Origin: Gammaproteobacteria bacterium
GTDB lineage: Bacteria > Pseudomonadota > Gammaproteobacteria > GCA-001735895
NCBI GenBank assembly: GCA_024225395.1
Contig: JAAEMR010000061.1
Span: forward strand, 1-55,809
DNA: 55,809 nt
Direction of reading: 5' to 3'
This document shows positions 27,646-36,517 of this stretch, piece by piece. Every line of letters starts with the position of its first letter. Position 1 is the first letter of the stretch. Under the pieces are notes generated by a model. The model was not told where the DNA came from. It made no database searches and saw only the letters and a program-made list of their open reading frames with translations. Position numbers and translations under genes: made by a program.

Positions 27646-30015
27646 ATGAAAATTAGTGAAAACTGGTTAAGAGAATGGGCTAATCCCGAACTGAATACCG
27701 ACCAGCTGGTCTCTCAGTTGACCATGGCTGGCCTTGAAGTTGACTCGGTAGAGTCGGCAGCCCCTGAGTTTACAAATGTAGTGGTCGCTGAAGTTGTGAG
27801 CTGCGAACAGCACCCGGATGCTGATCGCTTAAATTTATGTCAGGTCAATGATGGTGGTGATCGGTCTGTCCAGGTGATCTGTGGAGCCAGTAATGTAAGG
27901 GCAGGGCTTAAGATAGCTTTTGCCCAGGTGGGTGCCGAGTTACCCGGGTTTACCATTAAAAAAGCCAGGCTACGCGGTGTAGAGTCTTTTGGCATGATTT
28001 GTTCTGAAAAGGAACTGGAATTATCTGATGATTCCAGTGGCATTATGGAATTACCCGATGATGCTCCGGTAGGAACGTCTGTTGCCGATTATTTACAGCT
28101 AAATGACACATTAATTGAAATCGATTTAACTCCCAATCGCGGTGACTGTTTAAGTGTTGCTGGCGTGGCCCGGGAAGTTTTTGCAAATAATGATATTAAT
28201 GCAGCACCTGTGGAATCCATTGACGTTGCCCCCGCTATCGATGATGTATTCCCTGTTGAACTTCAAAATAAAGCCGCCTGTCCTCGATATATTGGCCGAG
28301 TTATTAAGGGAATAAATGTTAATGCTGAAACACCTTTATGGATGAAAGAAAAATTGAGACGCTGTGGCTTAAGATCCATTAGCCCCGTTGTTGATGTCAC
28401 CAATTTTGTAATGATGGAACTGGGTCAACCCATGCACGGTTTCGATCTTGATAAGCTTAATGGTGGTATAAGAGTCAGAAACGCGACGGCCGGTGAAAAA
28501 ATAAGCCTGCTTGATGGTTCTGAAGTTGAATGTAGAGACGATACACTGGTTATTGCTGATCATCAGGTTCCGGTAGCAATTGCCGGAATTATGGGAGGGC
28601 AGGACTCTTCGGTGGATGATAATACTCAGAATATCTTTTTAGAGTCGGCCTTTTTTAGCCCTAGCCTTATTGCTGGTAAAGCAAGAAACTATGGTTTGCA
28701 TACAGATTCTTCGCATAGATTTGAGCGTGGTGTTGATGCTCACTTACAGATGCAGGCTATTCAACGTGCCAGTGGCTTGCTGCTCGACATAGTTGGTGGT
28801 CAGCCTGGTCCTGTTATTGAACAAACTTCAGCTGAAAATTTACCTGTAAACCCTGAAATTTTGTTGCGTCATAAACGTATTGAACGCTTATTAGGAATTA
28901 CTGTTTCTGTTCAACAGGTTGAAAGTATTCTTATTAAACTGGAAATGGCTGTCACGACAACCGAGGATGGCTGGTTGGTAACCGCTCCGTCCTATCGTTT
29001 CGATATTAATATTGAAGCTGATTTAATAGAAGAAATTGGCCGCATTATTGGTTACAACAATATTGCCGGAACAAAAGAATCGGCTCATGTATCTATGGCC
29101 AGTTTTTCTGAAAAAGAGATTCCTGAAAACCAGTTAAGAGATGCGCTGGTATCACATGGCTATTATGAAGCCATTACCTACTCTTTCGTCTCGCCTGAAT
29201 TGCAAGCAATATTGCATCCTGAGCAAGCGACGTTATCACTGGCAAACCCGATTTCATCGGATATGTCTGAAATGAGAACGAGGTTATTACCTGGTTTGAT
29301 CCAGGCTGTTCAACACAACCTGAATCGTCAGCAACCACGAATCAGGTTATTTGAAACGGGTTTATGTTTCATTCCTCAAGGTGATGAGCTAATTCAACGA
29401 TCCCATATTGCTGCTGTCATTACCGGTTTATCTGAAACTGAAAGTTGGGTTGGTTCAAAACAATCTGTGGATTTCTATGATATTAAAGGCCATTTGCAAA
29501 ATTTAATGAAGCTGGCTAATGAGCAGTCATTTGAGTTTAAAAAGAGTAGTAATACAATACTTCATCCCGGACAGTCTGCGGATGTTTACTTTAAGGGCGA
29601 ATTAATTGGTTTTGTTGGTGCATTACATCCTGCCGTGCTTAAAAGTTTAGATATCGATCAAAGTTTATTTGTATTTGAAGTGGAGACTGAAGGATTGACG
29701 CAATCTGCGTTAGCAGAATTCACTGAATTATCAAAATTTCCATCGATAAGAAGAGATTTGGCATTGATAGTTGACGAGGATATTCCTGTTCAACAGTTGA
29801 TAAATTCAGTAAATGAAATTAAATCTGAAATAATACAAGATGTTTTCGTGTTTGATGTCTATACTGGTAAGGAAGTTATAATTAATCGAAAAAGTATCGC
29901 TTTGGGCTTGATTTTACAGGGTTTTTCACGCACTCTTACTGATAAGGATGTGGATAAAGCGGTATCTCATGTCTTGCAAATACTAGAAAAAGAACATAAT
30001 GCAGTCTTGAGGTAA
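27646..30015 (+). CDS. pheT: Phenylalanyl-tRNA synthetase beta subunit
   Basis: The 789-residue partner of PheS carries the tRNA-binding B1 OB domain (about 40-150, EVVSCEQHPDADRLNLCQVN), the B3/B4 editing domain, the B5 domain and a C-terminal anticodon-binding ferredoxin-like FDX-ACB domain (about 695-789, ELSKFPSIRRDLALIVDED). It forms the heterotetramer and edits Tyr-tRNA-Phe. Length and order match the family. ihfA follows after 6 nt. Confidence 0.97.
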   Translation: MKISENWLREWANPELNTDQLVSQLTMAGLEVDSVESAAPEFTNVVVAEVVSCEQHPDADRLNLCQVNDGGDRSVQVICGASNVRAGLKIAFAQVGAELPGFTIKKARLRGVESFGMICSEKELELSDDSSGIMELPDDAPVGTSVADYLQLNDTLIEIDLTPNRGDCLSVAGVAREVFANNDINAAPVESIDVAPAIDDVFPVELQNKAACPRYIGRVIKGINVNAETPLWMKEKLRRCGLRSISPVVDVTNFVMMELGQPMHGFDLDKLNGGIRVRNATAGEKISLLDGSEVECRDDTLVIADHQVPVAIAGIMGGQDSSVDDNTQNIFLESAFFSPSLIAGKARNYGLHTDSSHRFERGVDAHLQMQAIQRASGLLLDIVGGQPGPVIEQTSAENLPVNPEILLRHKRIERLLGITVSVQQVESILIKLEMAVTTTEDGWLVTAPSYRFDINIEADLIEEIGRIIGYNNIAGTKESAHVSMASFSEKEIPENQLRDALVSHGYYEAITYSFVSPELQAILHPEQATLSLANPISSDMSEMRTRLLPGLIQAVQHNLNRQQPRIRLFETGLCFIPQGDELIQRSHIAAVITGLSETESWVGSKQSVDFYDIKGHLQNLMKLANEQSFEFKKSSNTILHPGQSADVYFKGELIGFVGALHPAVLKSLDIDQSLFVFEVETEGLTQSALAEFTELSKFPSIRRDLALIVDEDIPVQQLINSVNEIKSEIIQDVFVFDVYTGKEVIINRKSIALGLILQGFSRTLTDKDVDKAVSHVLQILEKEHNAVLR

Positions 30016-30021
30016 GTACAC

Positions 30022-30318
30022 ATGTCTTTGACCAAAGCGGATATGGCCGAAATGCTGTTCGACGAACTGGGTCTTAATAAACGTGAAGCCAAAGAGATTG
30101 TCGAGCACTTTTTTGAAGAAGTGAAAGTGGCGCTAGAAACAGGTCATCAGGTTAAGTTATCCGGTTTTGGAAATTTTCTGACCAGATCAAAAGCCGAGCG
30201 TCCTGGGCGTAATCCAAAAACGGGTGAAGAAATTCCAATTTCTGCTCGAAAGGTTGTCACTTTTAGACCCGGACAAAAACTAAAAATAAGAGTTGAGGCA
30301 TATGCTGGAAGCGAGTAA
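30022..30318 (+). CDS. ihfA: Integration host factor alpha subunit
   Basis: IHF is a DNA-bending nucleoid protein; IhfA pairs with IhfB. The 98-residue HU-fold protein has [20 protein letters not shown] with the beta-arm ([18 protein letters not shown]) that inserts into the minor groove. Its position after pheT is conserved in gammaproteobacteria and separates it from HU or IhfB. The stop overlaps the start of the MerR gene by 17 nt. Confidence 0.95.
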   Translation: MSLTKADMAEMLFDELGLNKREAKEIVEHFFEEVKVALETGHQVKLSGFGNFLTRSKAERPGRNPKTGEEIPISARKVVTFRPGQKLKIRVEAYAGSE

Positions 30319-30658
30319 CAATAACGAATTACCTGTCATTCCTGGTAAACGTTACTTCACCATTGGTGAAGTCGCTGAACTGTGTGATGTTAAACCCCAT
30401 GTTTTACGATATTGGGAACAGGAGTTTCCTCAATTAAAACCGGTAAAGCGTCGAGGTAATCGTCGTTATTATCAGCGTCATGATGTGTTGCTTATCCGTC
30501 AGATTAGATCTTTGCTATATGATGAGGGTTTTACGATTGGCGGTGCCAGGCAACGTCTGGAAGGTGATGACGCCAAAGATGATATCAATCAGAGCCAGCA
30601 AATTATTAAACAAACTCTTGTAGAATTAGAAGAACTTCTTCATATCCTCAAGCGATAA
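30302..30658 (+). CDS. MerR-family transcriptional regulator
   Basis: A 118-residue protein from ATG 30302, within the ihfA 3' end, with GAGG just upstream; an earlier TTG at 30293 is also in frame. A MerR-type winged HTH spans about 17-80: [20 protein letters not shown], then the recognition wing [21 protein letters not shown] coiled dimerisation helix follows ([16 protein letters not shown]). There is no C-terminal effector domain or Cys metal site. The gene commonly follows ihfA in this phylum and its regulon is unknown. Confidence 0.9.
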   Translation: MLEASNNNELPVIPGKRYFTIGEVAELCDVKPHVLRYWEQEFPQLKPVKRRGNRRYYQRHDVLLIRQIRSLLYDEGFTIGGARQRLEGDDAKDDINQSQQIIKQTLVELEELLHILKR

Positions 30659-30681
30659 ATTTCCTTTTGTAAAAAACTATT

Positions 30682-30758
30682 CGGGGCGTAGCGCAGTCTG
30701 GTAGCGTACTTGTCTGGGGGACAAGTGGTCGTCGGTTCAAATCCGGCCGCCCCGACCA
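30682..30758 (+). tRNA. tRNA-Pro (anticodon GGG)
   Basis: The 77-nt cloverleaf has acceptor CGGGGCG/CGCCCCG, anticodon loop CTGGGGG between CTTGT and ACAAG, T-arm CGGTTCAAATCCG and encoded CCA. Confidence 0.95.
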
Positions 30759-30881
30759 ATTTCAAACTTATAAAATATTATAAGGTAATCAATTTATATT
30801 TTGTGAACGAGCTTGATAAATTAATCTATGTTAATTATTATAATAAAGCTTAATCTACTTAAGTTGATGGATTTGTTATTT

Positions 30882-30913
30882 GGCCATAGAGTTTTCTCTA
30901 TGGCTTTTTTTTT
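30882..30913 (+). terminator. Strong terminator after tRNA-Pro
   Basis: GCCATAGAG and CTCTATGGC pair perfectly around TTTT and are followed by a run of at least nine T. It lies 124 nt after tRNA-Pro; the intervening AT-rich sequence shows nothing else. Confidence 0.92.
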
Positions 30914-30942
30914 GAAGATGATTACGCGTAGATCAATACAAC

Positions 30943-31005
30943 CTTAAGATAATCGCATGTAAACGAGCGCTAATCTTAAGATAATCGCATGTAAACGAGC
31001 GCTAA
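30943..31005. repeat. Perfect 31-bp tandem duplication
   Basis: Two identical 31-nt units (30943-30973 and 30975-31005), each CTTAAGATAATCGCATGTAA followed by ACGAGCGCTAA, are separated by one base. The second copy includes the stop codon of the small membrane gene on the minus strand, so one copy may be the original 3' end and the other a duplication. Confidence 0.95.
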
Positions 31006-31277
31006 GTATATAAAAAGATAGCTAGTGTCGTTGCTGCCATAAAACCCAGTACTATAATAATCCAGTCTGATATTGAATAACTACTCCAGAAAATTTCCTT
31101 TTTAATTTCCTTTTTTTGTTGTTGTTGTAAAAACTTAGAAAAATCATCATGAGCAAGCTCACCCTGGCGGGATAATTTATTCAGTAACTTTTTTCTTATT
31201 TCAAGATATTGATCTCTATCGAGCAGGCCATTGGCATAGCTTTTTACGAGTTGCCTCAGAGGTGTTTCGTTTTGCAT
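31002..31277 (-). CDS. Small C-tail-anchored protein of the kinase operon
   Basis: A 91-residue protein: an N-terminal helical segment LRQLVKSYANGLLDRDQYLE of SHOCT type (about 8-32), a charged Lys/Gln linker (residues 45-62) and one C-terminal membrane helix (about 70-90, WIIIVLGFMAATTLAIFLYT). The N-terminal pattern resembles the first 30 residues of the upstream kinase (FLSGSLDRADLEDGL). Its start shares a base with the kinase stop, so the genes are translationally coupled. The function is unknown; an accessory partner anchoring or tuning the kinase is an inference. Confidence 0.7.
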   Translation of the reverse strand: MQNETPLRQLVKSYANGLLDRDQYLEIRKKLLNKLSRQGELAHDDFSKFLQQQQKKEIKKEIFWSSYSISDWIIIVLGFMAATTLAIFLYT

Positions 31278-33304
31278 TATTTGCGAATATTTCCAGCATT
31301 AAACTGCTTGTTGAGGCTTTGCAGTCTTGAGTATTTCGGGAAAAACTTTAATCCAGTTTGTATATATGCAGCAGCCAGGTCAAAGTCCTTTGCAATTAAG
31401 TGTTTTTCAGCTTCTTCCAGGTACATGACAGCAACCGTTTGATCATGAAGCAGGTAGTGCTTCGGATCGACTTTTCTTAAAAGTGGTAATACGGTTGTAA
31501 GATCCTCACCAGAAGTTGACTTGACTAACTTTTTATCTTTTACATATTTTATATACAGAGAAACCAAACTCGACATAAGGCGATCTTTTTGTTCTTTAAC
31601 CTGGTCTTGTATAGTCGATAAGGCAACCGAATCTGGATAGTGTTGTTTGGCCTGATTTAGCAGACTATTTGCCTGAGGATAGTCGTATAAACCTTCTTTA
31701 GGGCGGAAAACAGTCTTAATTCTATCCTGGTAAAAGGTGATTATTTCTCTTCTTAAACCGACCGAGAGTATTTGTTGATGATCTTTGCTCAATTTGTCTA
31801 AACTCCAGATAGTTTCTATCATTAGAGCTTTATCACCAGCTTTTATCTTGCCAATTTTATCATACAGCTCCTGTTCTTCCTGAAATTTCAGAAAAGGCTG
31901 GTAGCCCACTCCCAATCCGATGACTAGCATGAAAAGTGCTCCCAACAGTAATTGCTTGGAATAAGACTTTCTTGATTGAATACCGTCTAAAAATTTTTCT
32001 ACAGTCGGGATTCTCTCTTCACGGTCTACCGTGAGTGCTTTTACCAGTGTTTTTTGCTGACGTCGATTGAGGCATTTTAAGGGTTTTGGTTTAATCCCCA
32101 GTTCTTTGATCTTGGGGGCTGCTACCTTATTATATGGATGTTTACCTTCGGCCAGTAGCTGGTAGGCAACACAGGCCAGGCCATAAATGTCATCGCGAGG
32201 ATCCGGGCTCATACCGGCAAACATTTCCGGGGTAGCATAAGCCGGTGTGACAGCACTAAGTTTGGAAGGATCAAACATAGTGTGTTCTTTTTCTTCTCCA
32301 GCACTGGTGCTTGCTCTCGCGATACCAAAATCCAGTAACTTGACAGCTCCATCATTTAGCATGAAGCAGTTTCCAGGTTTAAAATCGGAGTGAATTAACT
32401 TCTTTTCATGTGCATATGCAAGACCATGGCATAATTGCTCAATAATGAATAAAGACTGATCTTTTTTTAATGGCTTTTGGGGTAACTCTTTAATCAGGCG
32501 GTTGAGGGGTTTACCCTGAAGATATTCCATCGTCATGAACACCGTGTCACCATCGCGATCAAAATCATACACCGTTGCTATATTCGGATGTGCCAGGCGT
32601 TGGGCTTTACTGGCTTCTCTTTGAAGGGCAATAAAAGAGCCTGAATATTTTTTGAAGGCAGCGGTGAGTACTTTAATCGCTACATAGGGATCTTTATCCT
32701 GTGCTTCTACTTTGAGCAGGTCTTTAGCTTTAAAAACCACTCCCATTCCACCCTGGCCAAGTCGTTCCAGTAGCACGAACCTGTTTTTAAGTGTAACGCC
32801 GGGCCCAAGATTTTTATGTTTAGTTTTATTCGTTGGGCGAGCTTTTTTTGCAGGGACAACTATTTTTGCCTGTTTTATTTCAGCCTGGAGGTCGGTCATT
32901 TCACTGATATCGATGGATTTATCAGTATCATAATCAGTGACAGGAGCCGCGGTATCTGTTCTGATAATAACGGTCTGATCGGCTGTATTTGTACTGCCTT
33001 CATCAGCCTCTGATACATCAGTTAAATGTAATGTATTGTCTTCATTAAAGTAAGAAATATCAGTGGTTGCTTTATTACTACTTAGCGTCGTACTTATACT
33101 GATTTTAGAAACTATTTCTGAGATTTGCTTAAATTGATCATCAGTTATTTTGTTGTCCCTGAAAAGCTGCTGAAGATAATACTGTGCCTGAGTTCCTGTA
33201 ACGCTGGAAACCTGGAATATTGAAGTCAGGCCGTCTTCAAGGTCAGCACGGTCCAGGGAGCCAGACAGAAAATCATCGATTAACGATTCACATATCTCAG
33301 CCAT
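31277..33304 (-). CDS. Membrane-anchored Ser/Thr protein kinase
   Basis: A 675-residue eukaryotic-like kinase. Residues 1-70 are helical, partly SHOCT-like; 70-165 are low-complexity, rich in Thr, Asp and Lys. The kinase domain (about 172-435) has glycine loop LGQGGMGVV (182-190), Lys211, Glu230, catalytic HSDFKPGN (305-312) and DFG (325-327). The HRD Arg is replaced by Ser, as in non-RD kinases that need no activation-loop switch. A membrane helix follows (about 452-472), then a helical, TPR-like C-terminal region (about 480-675) probably outside the cytoplasm. It is translated with the PP2C gene (8-nt overlap). Targets are unknown. No type VI secretion gene is near, unlike PpkA loci. Confidence 0.92.
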   Translation of the reverse strand: MAEICESLIDDFLSGSLDRADLEDGLTSIFQVSSVTGTQAQYYLQQLFRDNKITDDQFKQISEIVSKISISTTLSSNKATTDISYFNEDNTLHLTDVSEADEGSTNTADQTVIIRTDTAAPVTDYDTDKSIDISEMTDLQAEIKQAKIVVPAKKARPTNKTKHKNLGPGVTLKNRFVLLERLGQGGMGVVFKAKDLLKVEAQDKDPYVAIKVLTAAFKKYSGSFIALQREASKAQRLAHPNIATVYDFDRDGDTVFMTMEYLQGKPLNRLIKELPQKPLKKDQSLFIIEQLCHGLAYAHEKKLIHSDFKPGNCFMLNDGAVKLLDFGIARASTSAGEEKEHTMFDPSKLSAVTPAYATPEMFAGMSPDPRDDIYGLACVAYQLLAEGKHPYNKVAAPKIKELGIKPKPLKCLNRRQQKTLVKALTVDREERIPTVEKFLDGIQSRKSYSKQLLLGALFMLVIGLGVGYQPFLKFQEEQELYDKIGKIKAGDKALMIETIWSLDKLSKDHQQILSVGLRREIITFYQDRIKTVFRPKEGLYDYPQANSLLNQAKQHYPDSVALSTIQDQVKEQKDRLMSSLVSLYIKYVKDKKLVKSTSGEDLTTVLPLLRKVDPKHYLLHDQTVAVMYLEEAEKHLIAKDFDLAAAYIQTGLKFFPKYSRLQSLNKQFNAGNIRK

Positions 33305-34073
33305 CAGTATTCTCTATGCTTGCTTTCACAAGTATCACTGTGCAGTTATCGCTGCCTCCGGCATCAAGAGCAGCTGAGATAAGGTTCTGATTAAGTTCTT
33401 CAAGAGATGCTTCATTGTTATCAATAATCTGGCTTATTTTATCTTCTGTTACATCTTTATATAGACCATCCGAGCAAAGAATGAACAGGTCATTGTCTTC
33501 AATTTCAGCATAATCCATATCAATAATAATATTGCTGTCTATACCAATGGCATTCAGTACTACATTCGCAGCGGGATGGCTTTCGGCTTCAGCGGCGGTG
33601 ATTTTTCCCATTCTGACGAGTTCTTCAACATAACTATGATCATCGGTCAGTCGTTCTAAAGTCTGATTTCTATAGCGGTAGGTTCTACTGTCTCCTGCCC
33701 ATAACAGGAAAGCCAGATTTTTCCAGGTGTAAAGGCAGGTAACTGTACTGCCGATGGTTAAATTCTTTCCAAGTGTTTCTGCTTTTTCTCTTATTATTTC
33801 ATTACTGTGCAACAGGTTTTCTTCTAGCAGTAGCAGAGATGTTTCGAGTTCTGGTTGCTGGATAAATTTTTCAGATTGTGTCGTGATTGTCCGACTGGCA
33901 AAATCGCCCGATTCATGCCCCCCCATACCATCAGCAACAACCCAGAGATTTTGATCTGGAACACAGGTGAAGCTATCTTCATTGCGTGAGCGCACTTTAC
34001 CGGTATCTGTTTGACCGAAAAAAGAAAACTTTAAAGAGGGTAAGGTAGATTTATTGTTATTGTAGAGTGACAA
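33297..34073 (-). CDS. PP2C-family Ser/Thr phosphatase
   Basis: A 258-residue metal-dependent phosphatase that would reverse the neighbouring kinase. Conserved metal ligands and motifs are NEDSF (31-35), VVADGMGGHESGDFAS with Asp48, WAGDSRTYRYR, LCSDGLYKDVTED and GGSDNCTVI. No membrane segment. It overlaps the kinase start by 8 nt. It is divergent from yggX; the shared gap of 184 nt holds AT-rich promoter sequence. Confidence 0.94.
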   Translation of the reverse strand: MSLYNNNKSTLPSLKFSFFGQTDTGKVRSRNEDSFTCVPDQNLWVVADGMGGHESGDFASRTITTQSEKFIQQPELETSLLLLEENLLHSNEIIREKAETLGKNLTIGSTVTCLYTWKNLAFLLWAGDSRTYRYRNQTLERLTDDHSYVEELVRMGKITAAEAESHPAANVVLNAIGIDSNIIIDMDYAEIEDNDLFILCSDGLYKDVTEDKISQIIDNNEASLEELNQNLISAALDAGGSDNCTVILVKASIENTDG

Positions 34074-34257
34074 ACTAAACCTTCATTGTTTTTTCAACCT
34101 GATAAAATGTTAACATGAATAGTAAAACAGAAAAACTATTATGCGTCATCTGTCAATTTTGTTACATAAAACTGGTTGAATTATTCTTTCTGGTTTTTAT
34201 TAATAAATGTTAGAATAACAGGCATTGTTAATATACTTCTTTTTTTGGTGATGATTT

Positions 34258-34536
34258 ATGTCTAGATTAGTTTCCTGTGTTGTTTTAAATCGTGAAGCTC
34301 CTGGCTTGAGTAGAGTTCCATACCCCGGCGAACTTGGACAAAGAATTTTTAATTCCGTCTCTGAAGAAGGGTGGAAGCAATGGGTTGAACACCAGACTAT
34401 GGTTATCAATGATAATGGCCTGTCCACTATGGACCCTACCAGTTTACAATTACTGGAAAAACATATGATGAGCTTCCTGTTTAAAGAAGGCGAGCTAGCT
34501 AATCAGGGTTTTACTCCACCGCCTGCTAAAAAGTAA
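34258..34536 (+). CDS. yggX: Fe(2+)-trafficking / oxidative damage protection protein YggX
   Basis: A 92-residue protein matching YggX end to end: SRLVSCVVLNREAPGLSR with the conserved Cys7, PYPGELGQRIFNSVSEEGW, MVINDNGLSTMDP and LEKHMMSFLF. YggX helps protect Fe-S enzymes against oxidative damage and buffers labile iron. It is usually beside mutY; here mutY is absent and it stands divergent from the phosphatase-kinase set. Confidence 0.95.
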   Translation: MSRLVSCVVLNREAPGLSRVPYPGELGQRIFNSVSEEGWKQWVEHQTMVINDNGLSTMDPTSLQLLEKHMMSFLFKEGELANQGFTPPPAKK

Positions 34537-34610
34537 TTTCAACGATTCATTGCCCCGAATATTAATCTTTAGCATTAAGTGGGGCAGTCTGACGGTTTAA
34601 CAGTATCCTT

Positions 34611-35912
34611 TCAGGCTGGTTCCAAAGACCAGCTATCGCTGGTAATAAATGTTAATTTTTGATGTGCTTTGCGTAAAGCAGTTAAAGTCTCGCTAAATGA
34701 TTCGGCACTGGCAAAGATAAACCCCAGGTAACTGGAGCCTTCTGGCAAGGGTACAAGCTCATATCCCGGTTGAATATGTATTTCGATGTTGCTGATGTGT
34801 TCTACTTGTTGCGCCTCAATCAAGCCTTCAACTCGTTTTAATATGCCCTTCCTGTGGATGGGTATCATCAATACACCGGCATGATTTTTCTTGAACTCAA
34901 GCTGTAGTGACTCGAAACACATTAATCGGATGATCACTTCTTCCAGTTTTAACCCCAGTACATACTCAATCAATTGAGCGCATTGTCCACCAATCGTTCT
35001 TGAAGCCATTTCAATGAGAAAGATACCCTGATCGGTAATGCGTGCTTCTGCATGTATTGGTCCATGCGTTAAACCATAGGCATGGCAGCATTTTTCGATT
35101 TCTTTTTTGATTTCCTGCTGAACTTCTACAGAGTGCCGGCTGGGCGTTATATAGAAACTCTCTTCAAAATAAGGGCCGTTTAGAGGGTCTGGTTTATCAA
35201 ACAGAGATAATGTAATGAATTGTCCGTTTTGTACGAAACCATCGATGGCGATCTCGTCTCCCTGTAAAAATTGCTCTATCAGAAAATGCTGGCTTTCGTA
35301 TTCGTGACAGACTTCTTTTGACAGTATTTTCTGGATTCTTTGTGCGGCGGCAATAAATTCCTTTGAATTGTTGGCTTTAATGATGCCTCGACTACCTGAT
35401 AACATTAATGGTTTCAACACGACCGGGTAGTGGCAGTTAGCGGATTTGACCAGGGTTTGATCAAAGTGACAGATATCGAATTCTGGGACATTGCACTGTC
35501 TTTCTTTTAATCGAATGCGCGCAAGATCTTTACGATAAGTTAAGCGGGTAGATTCAGGTTCGTTAAAGGCCAGGCCTAAAGCTTTTGCAATTTTACTGGA
35601 TAAAGTAACAACCAGGTCGTCGGTGGCGATGACGGCAAGTATATTTTTAAACTGAATAGAAGACAGGATGGTGTCCAGTGCCTGCTCGGGTTGAGTGAAA
35701 TCAATGGTAATGCCGCTGGCTATCGAAGAGACCAGGGAATGTTTACTGTCTGAGACTATAAGTAATTTATAGCCCAGCTTTTGAGCAGCGTTGATATAGC
35801 TGGCTACACGGTAACTTCGTGCAGGAGCTATTAATAAAATAAACCCTGATTTTAAATCAGGGTTTATTTTTGTTTTTTTGTTAACTATGGTTTTTGGTGG
35901 TTTTAAGAGCAA
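34611..35912 (-). CDS. ATP-grasp domain ligase-like protein
   Basis: This 433-residue protein has an N-terminal Rossmann-like pre-ATP-grasp domain (about 22-120, FILLIAPARSYRVASYINAA) and an ATP-grasp core with VVLKPLMLSGSRGIIKAN (P-loop-like), FLIEQFLQGDEIAIDGFVQ, and metal-binding IFLIEMASRTIGGQCAQLIE. The C-terminal lobe runs about 330-433. ATP-grasp enzymes join carboxylates to amines or thiols via acyl-phosphates; the substrate here is unknown. The start is a TTG at 35912 overlapping the upstream gene by 10 nt. The next 20 codons contain a terminator-like palindrome, and no ATG/GTG/TTG occurs nearer the conserved domain. Start confidence is low. Confidence 0.8.
   Translation of the reverse strand: MLLKPPKTIVNKKTKINPDLKSGFILLIAPARSYRVASYINAAQKLGYKLLIVSDSKHSLVSSIASGITIDFTQPEQALDTILSSIQFKNILAVIATDDLVVTLSSKIAKALGLAFNEPESTRLTYRKDLARIRLKERQCNVPEFDICHFDQTLVKSANCHYPVVLKPLMLSGSRGIIKANNSKEFIAAAQRIQKILSKEVCHEYESQHFLIEQFLQGDEIAIDGFVQNGQFITLSLFDKPDPLNGPYFEESFYITPSRHSVEVQQEIKKEIEKCCHAYGLTHGPIHAEARITDQGIFLIEMASRTIGGQCAQLIEYVLGLKLEEVIIRLMCFESLQLEFKKNHAGVLMIPIHRKGILKRVEGLIEAQQVEHISNIEIHIQPGYELVPLPEGSSYLGFIFASAESFSETLTALRKAHQKLTFITSDSWSLEPA
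35841..35865. terminator. Perfect palindrome, terminator-like, inside the ATP-grasp 5' coding region
   Basis: AAACCCTGATT and AATCAGGGTTT form an 11-bp perfect stem around TTA. The right side continues ATTTTTGTTTTTTT; the left side, as read on the minus strand, gives TATTTTATTAATA. On the minus strand it would cut transcription between the A-type carrier gene and the ATP-grasp gene. Confidence 0.7.
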
Positions 35913-36340
35913 CCGCCACCGGATGAACCACAGCCACCGCAGGTACCAGATCCGCCCGTTTCGGCAAATACATTATTAAATACGAAACGTTCACGACCCA
36001 CTTCCTGAATGTAATCGATTTGTGCGCCACGTAGATAATTGAGTGCGACAATATCAACCAGGACTTTGAAACTATCAAATGAAAGAACGGTATCAAATTC
36101 TGAAGTTTCGTCAGTAAACGTCATGCCATAAGTCATGCCGCCACAACCACCACCGCCGACATAAATACGAATGCCTGCAACATCGTCCTCACTTTGACTG
36201 ACAATTTCAGCCAGTTTTTGTTGTGCAGATTCGGTGACTTCAAGATCGGTTTGAGTAAGTTCGGCGCTATAAATGCCTGAAATGTCAGCTGAGTTCGCAG
36301 GATTTGCTGCCGGGGGTGTATATATTCCAACGTTTTCCAT
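35903..36340 (-). CDS. A-type Fe-S carrier (IscA/ErpA-like) with altered Cys tail
   Basis: From the ATG at 36338-36340 (AGGG upstream) the product has 145 residues; the longer frame to 36415 is not conserved. The HesB/IscA fold spans about 33-137. The first ligand is Cys66 in GGGGCGGMTYGM. The C-terminal pair is CGGC (Cys134, Cys137) instead of the usual C-G-C, followed by GSSGGGC with Cys144. A-type carriers pass Fe-S clusters to apoproteins. An N-terminal stretch of about 30 residues, Pro/Ala/Asn-rich, is longer than in ErpA. Which member of the family it replaces is unclear. It precedes the ATP-grasp gene. Confidence 0.8.
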   Translation of the reverse strand: MENVGIYTPPAANPANSADISGIYSAELTQTDLEVTESAQQKLAEIVSQSEDDVAGIRIYVGGGGCGGMTYGMTFTDETSEFDTVLSFDSFKVLVDIVALNYLRGAQIDYIQEVGRERFVFNNVFAETGGSGTCGGCGSSGGGCS

Positions 36341-36508
36341 GATAAATGCCCTGGTTAATATTAATAACTGTAATTCTAACACAGTCATAGTTATAGCCAA
36401 ACACCCTGAAATCAAGGTTATTTGTGATTTTCATAAAAGTATTGATGCGCGGCACTCCAGTGTTTTATACAATCCATAGCTTTTGTGGGATAGCCTGCGA
36501 GCCGTGAG

Positions 36509-36517
36509 TGGTATAAT
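36509..36517 (+). promoter_or_regulatory. Extended -10 promoter of nrdR-rib operon
   Basis: TGGTATAAT (36509-36517) is a perfect -10 box with the TGn extension. No good -35 is seen at 17 nt, which extended promoters often do without. It lies 69 nt before nrdR. Confidence 0.55.

Noticed and set aside
31277-34073. Type VI secretion PpkA/PppA locus
   Set aside because: No T6SS structural gene lies within the window; kinase and phosphatase are better described as stand-alone.
34537-34610. Terminator between yggX and the ATP-grasp gene
   Set aside because: TGCCCC and GGGGCA flank a 23-nt AT-rich loop with no T run, too weak to claim.
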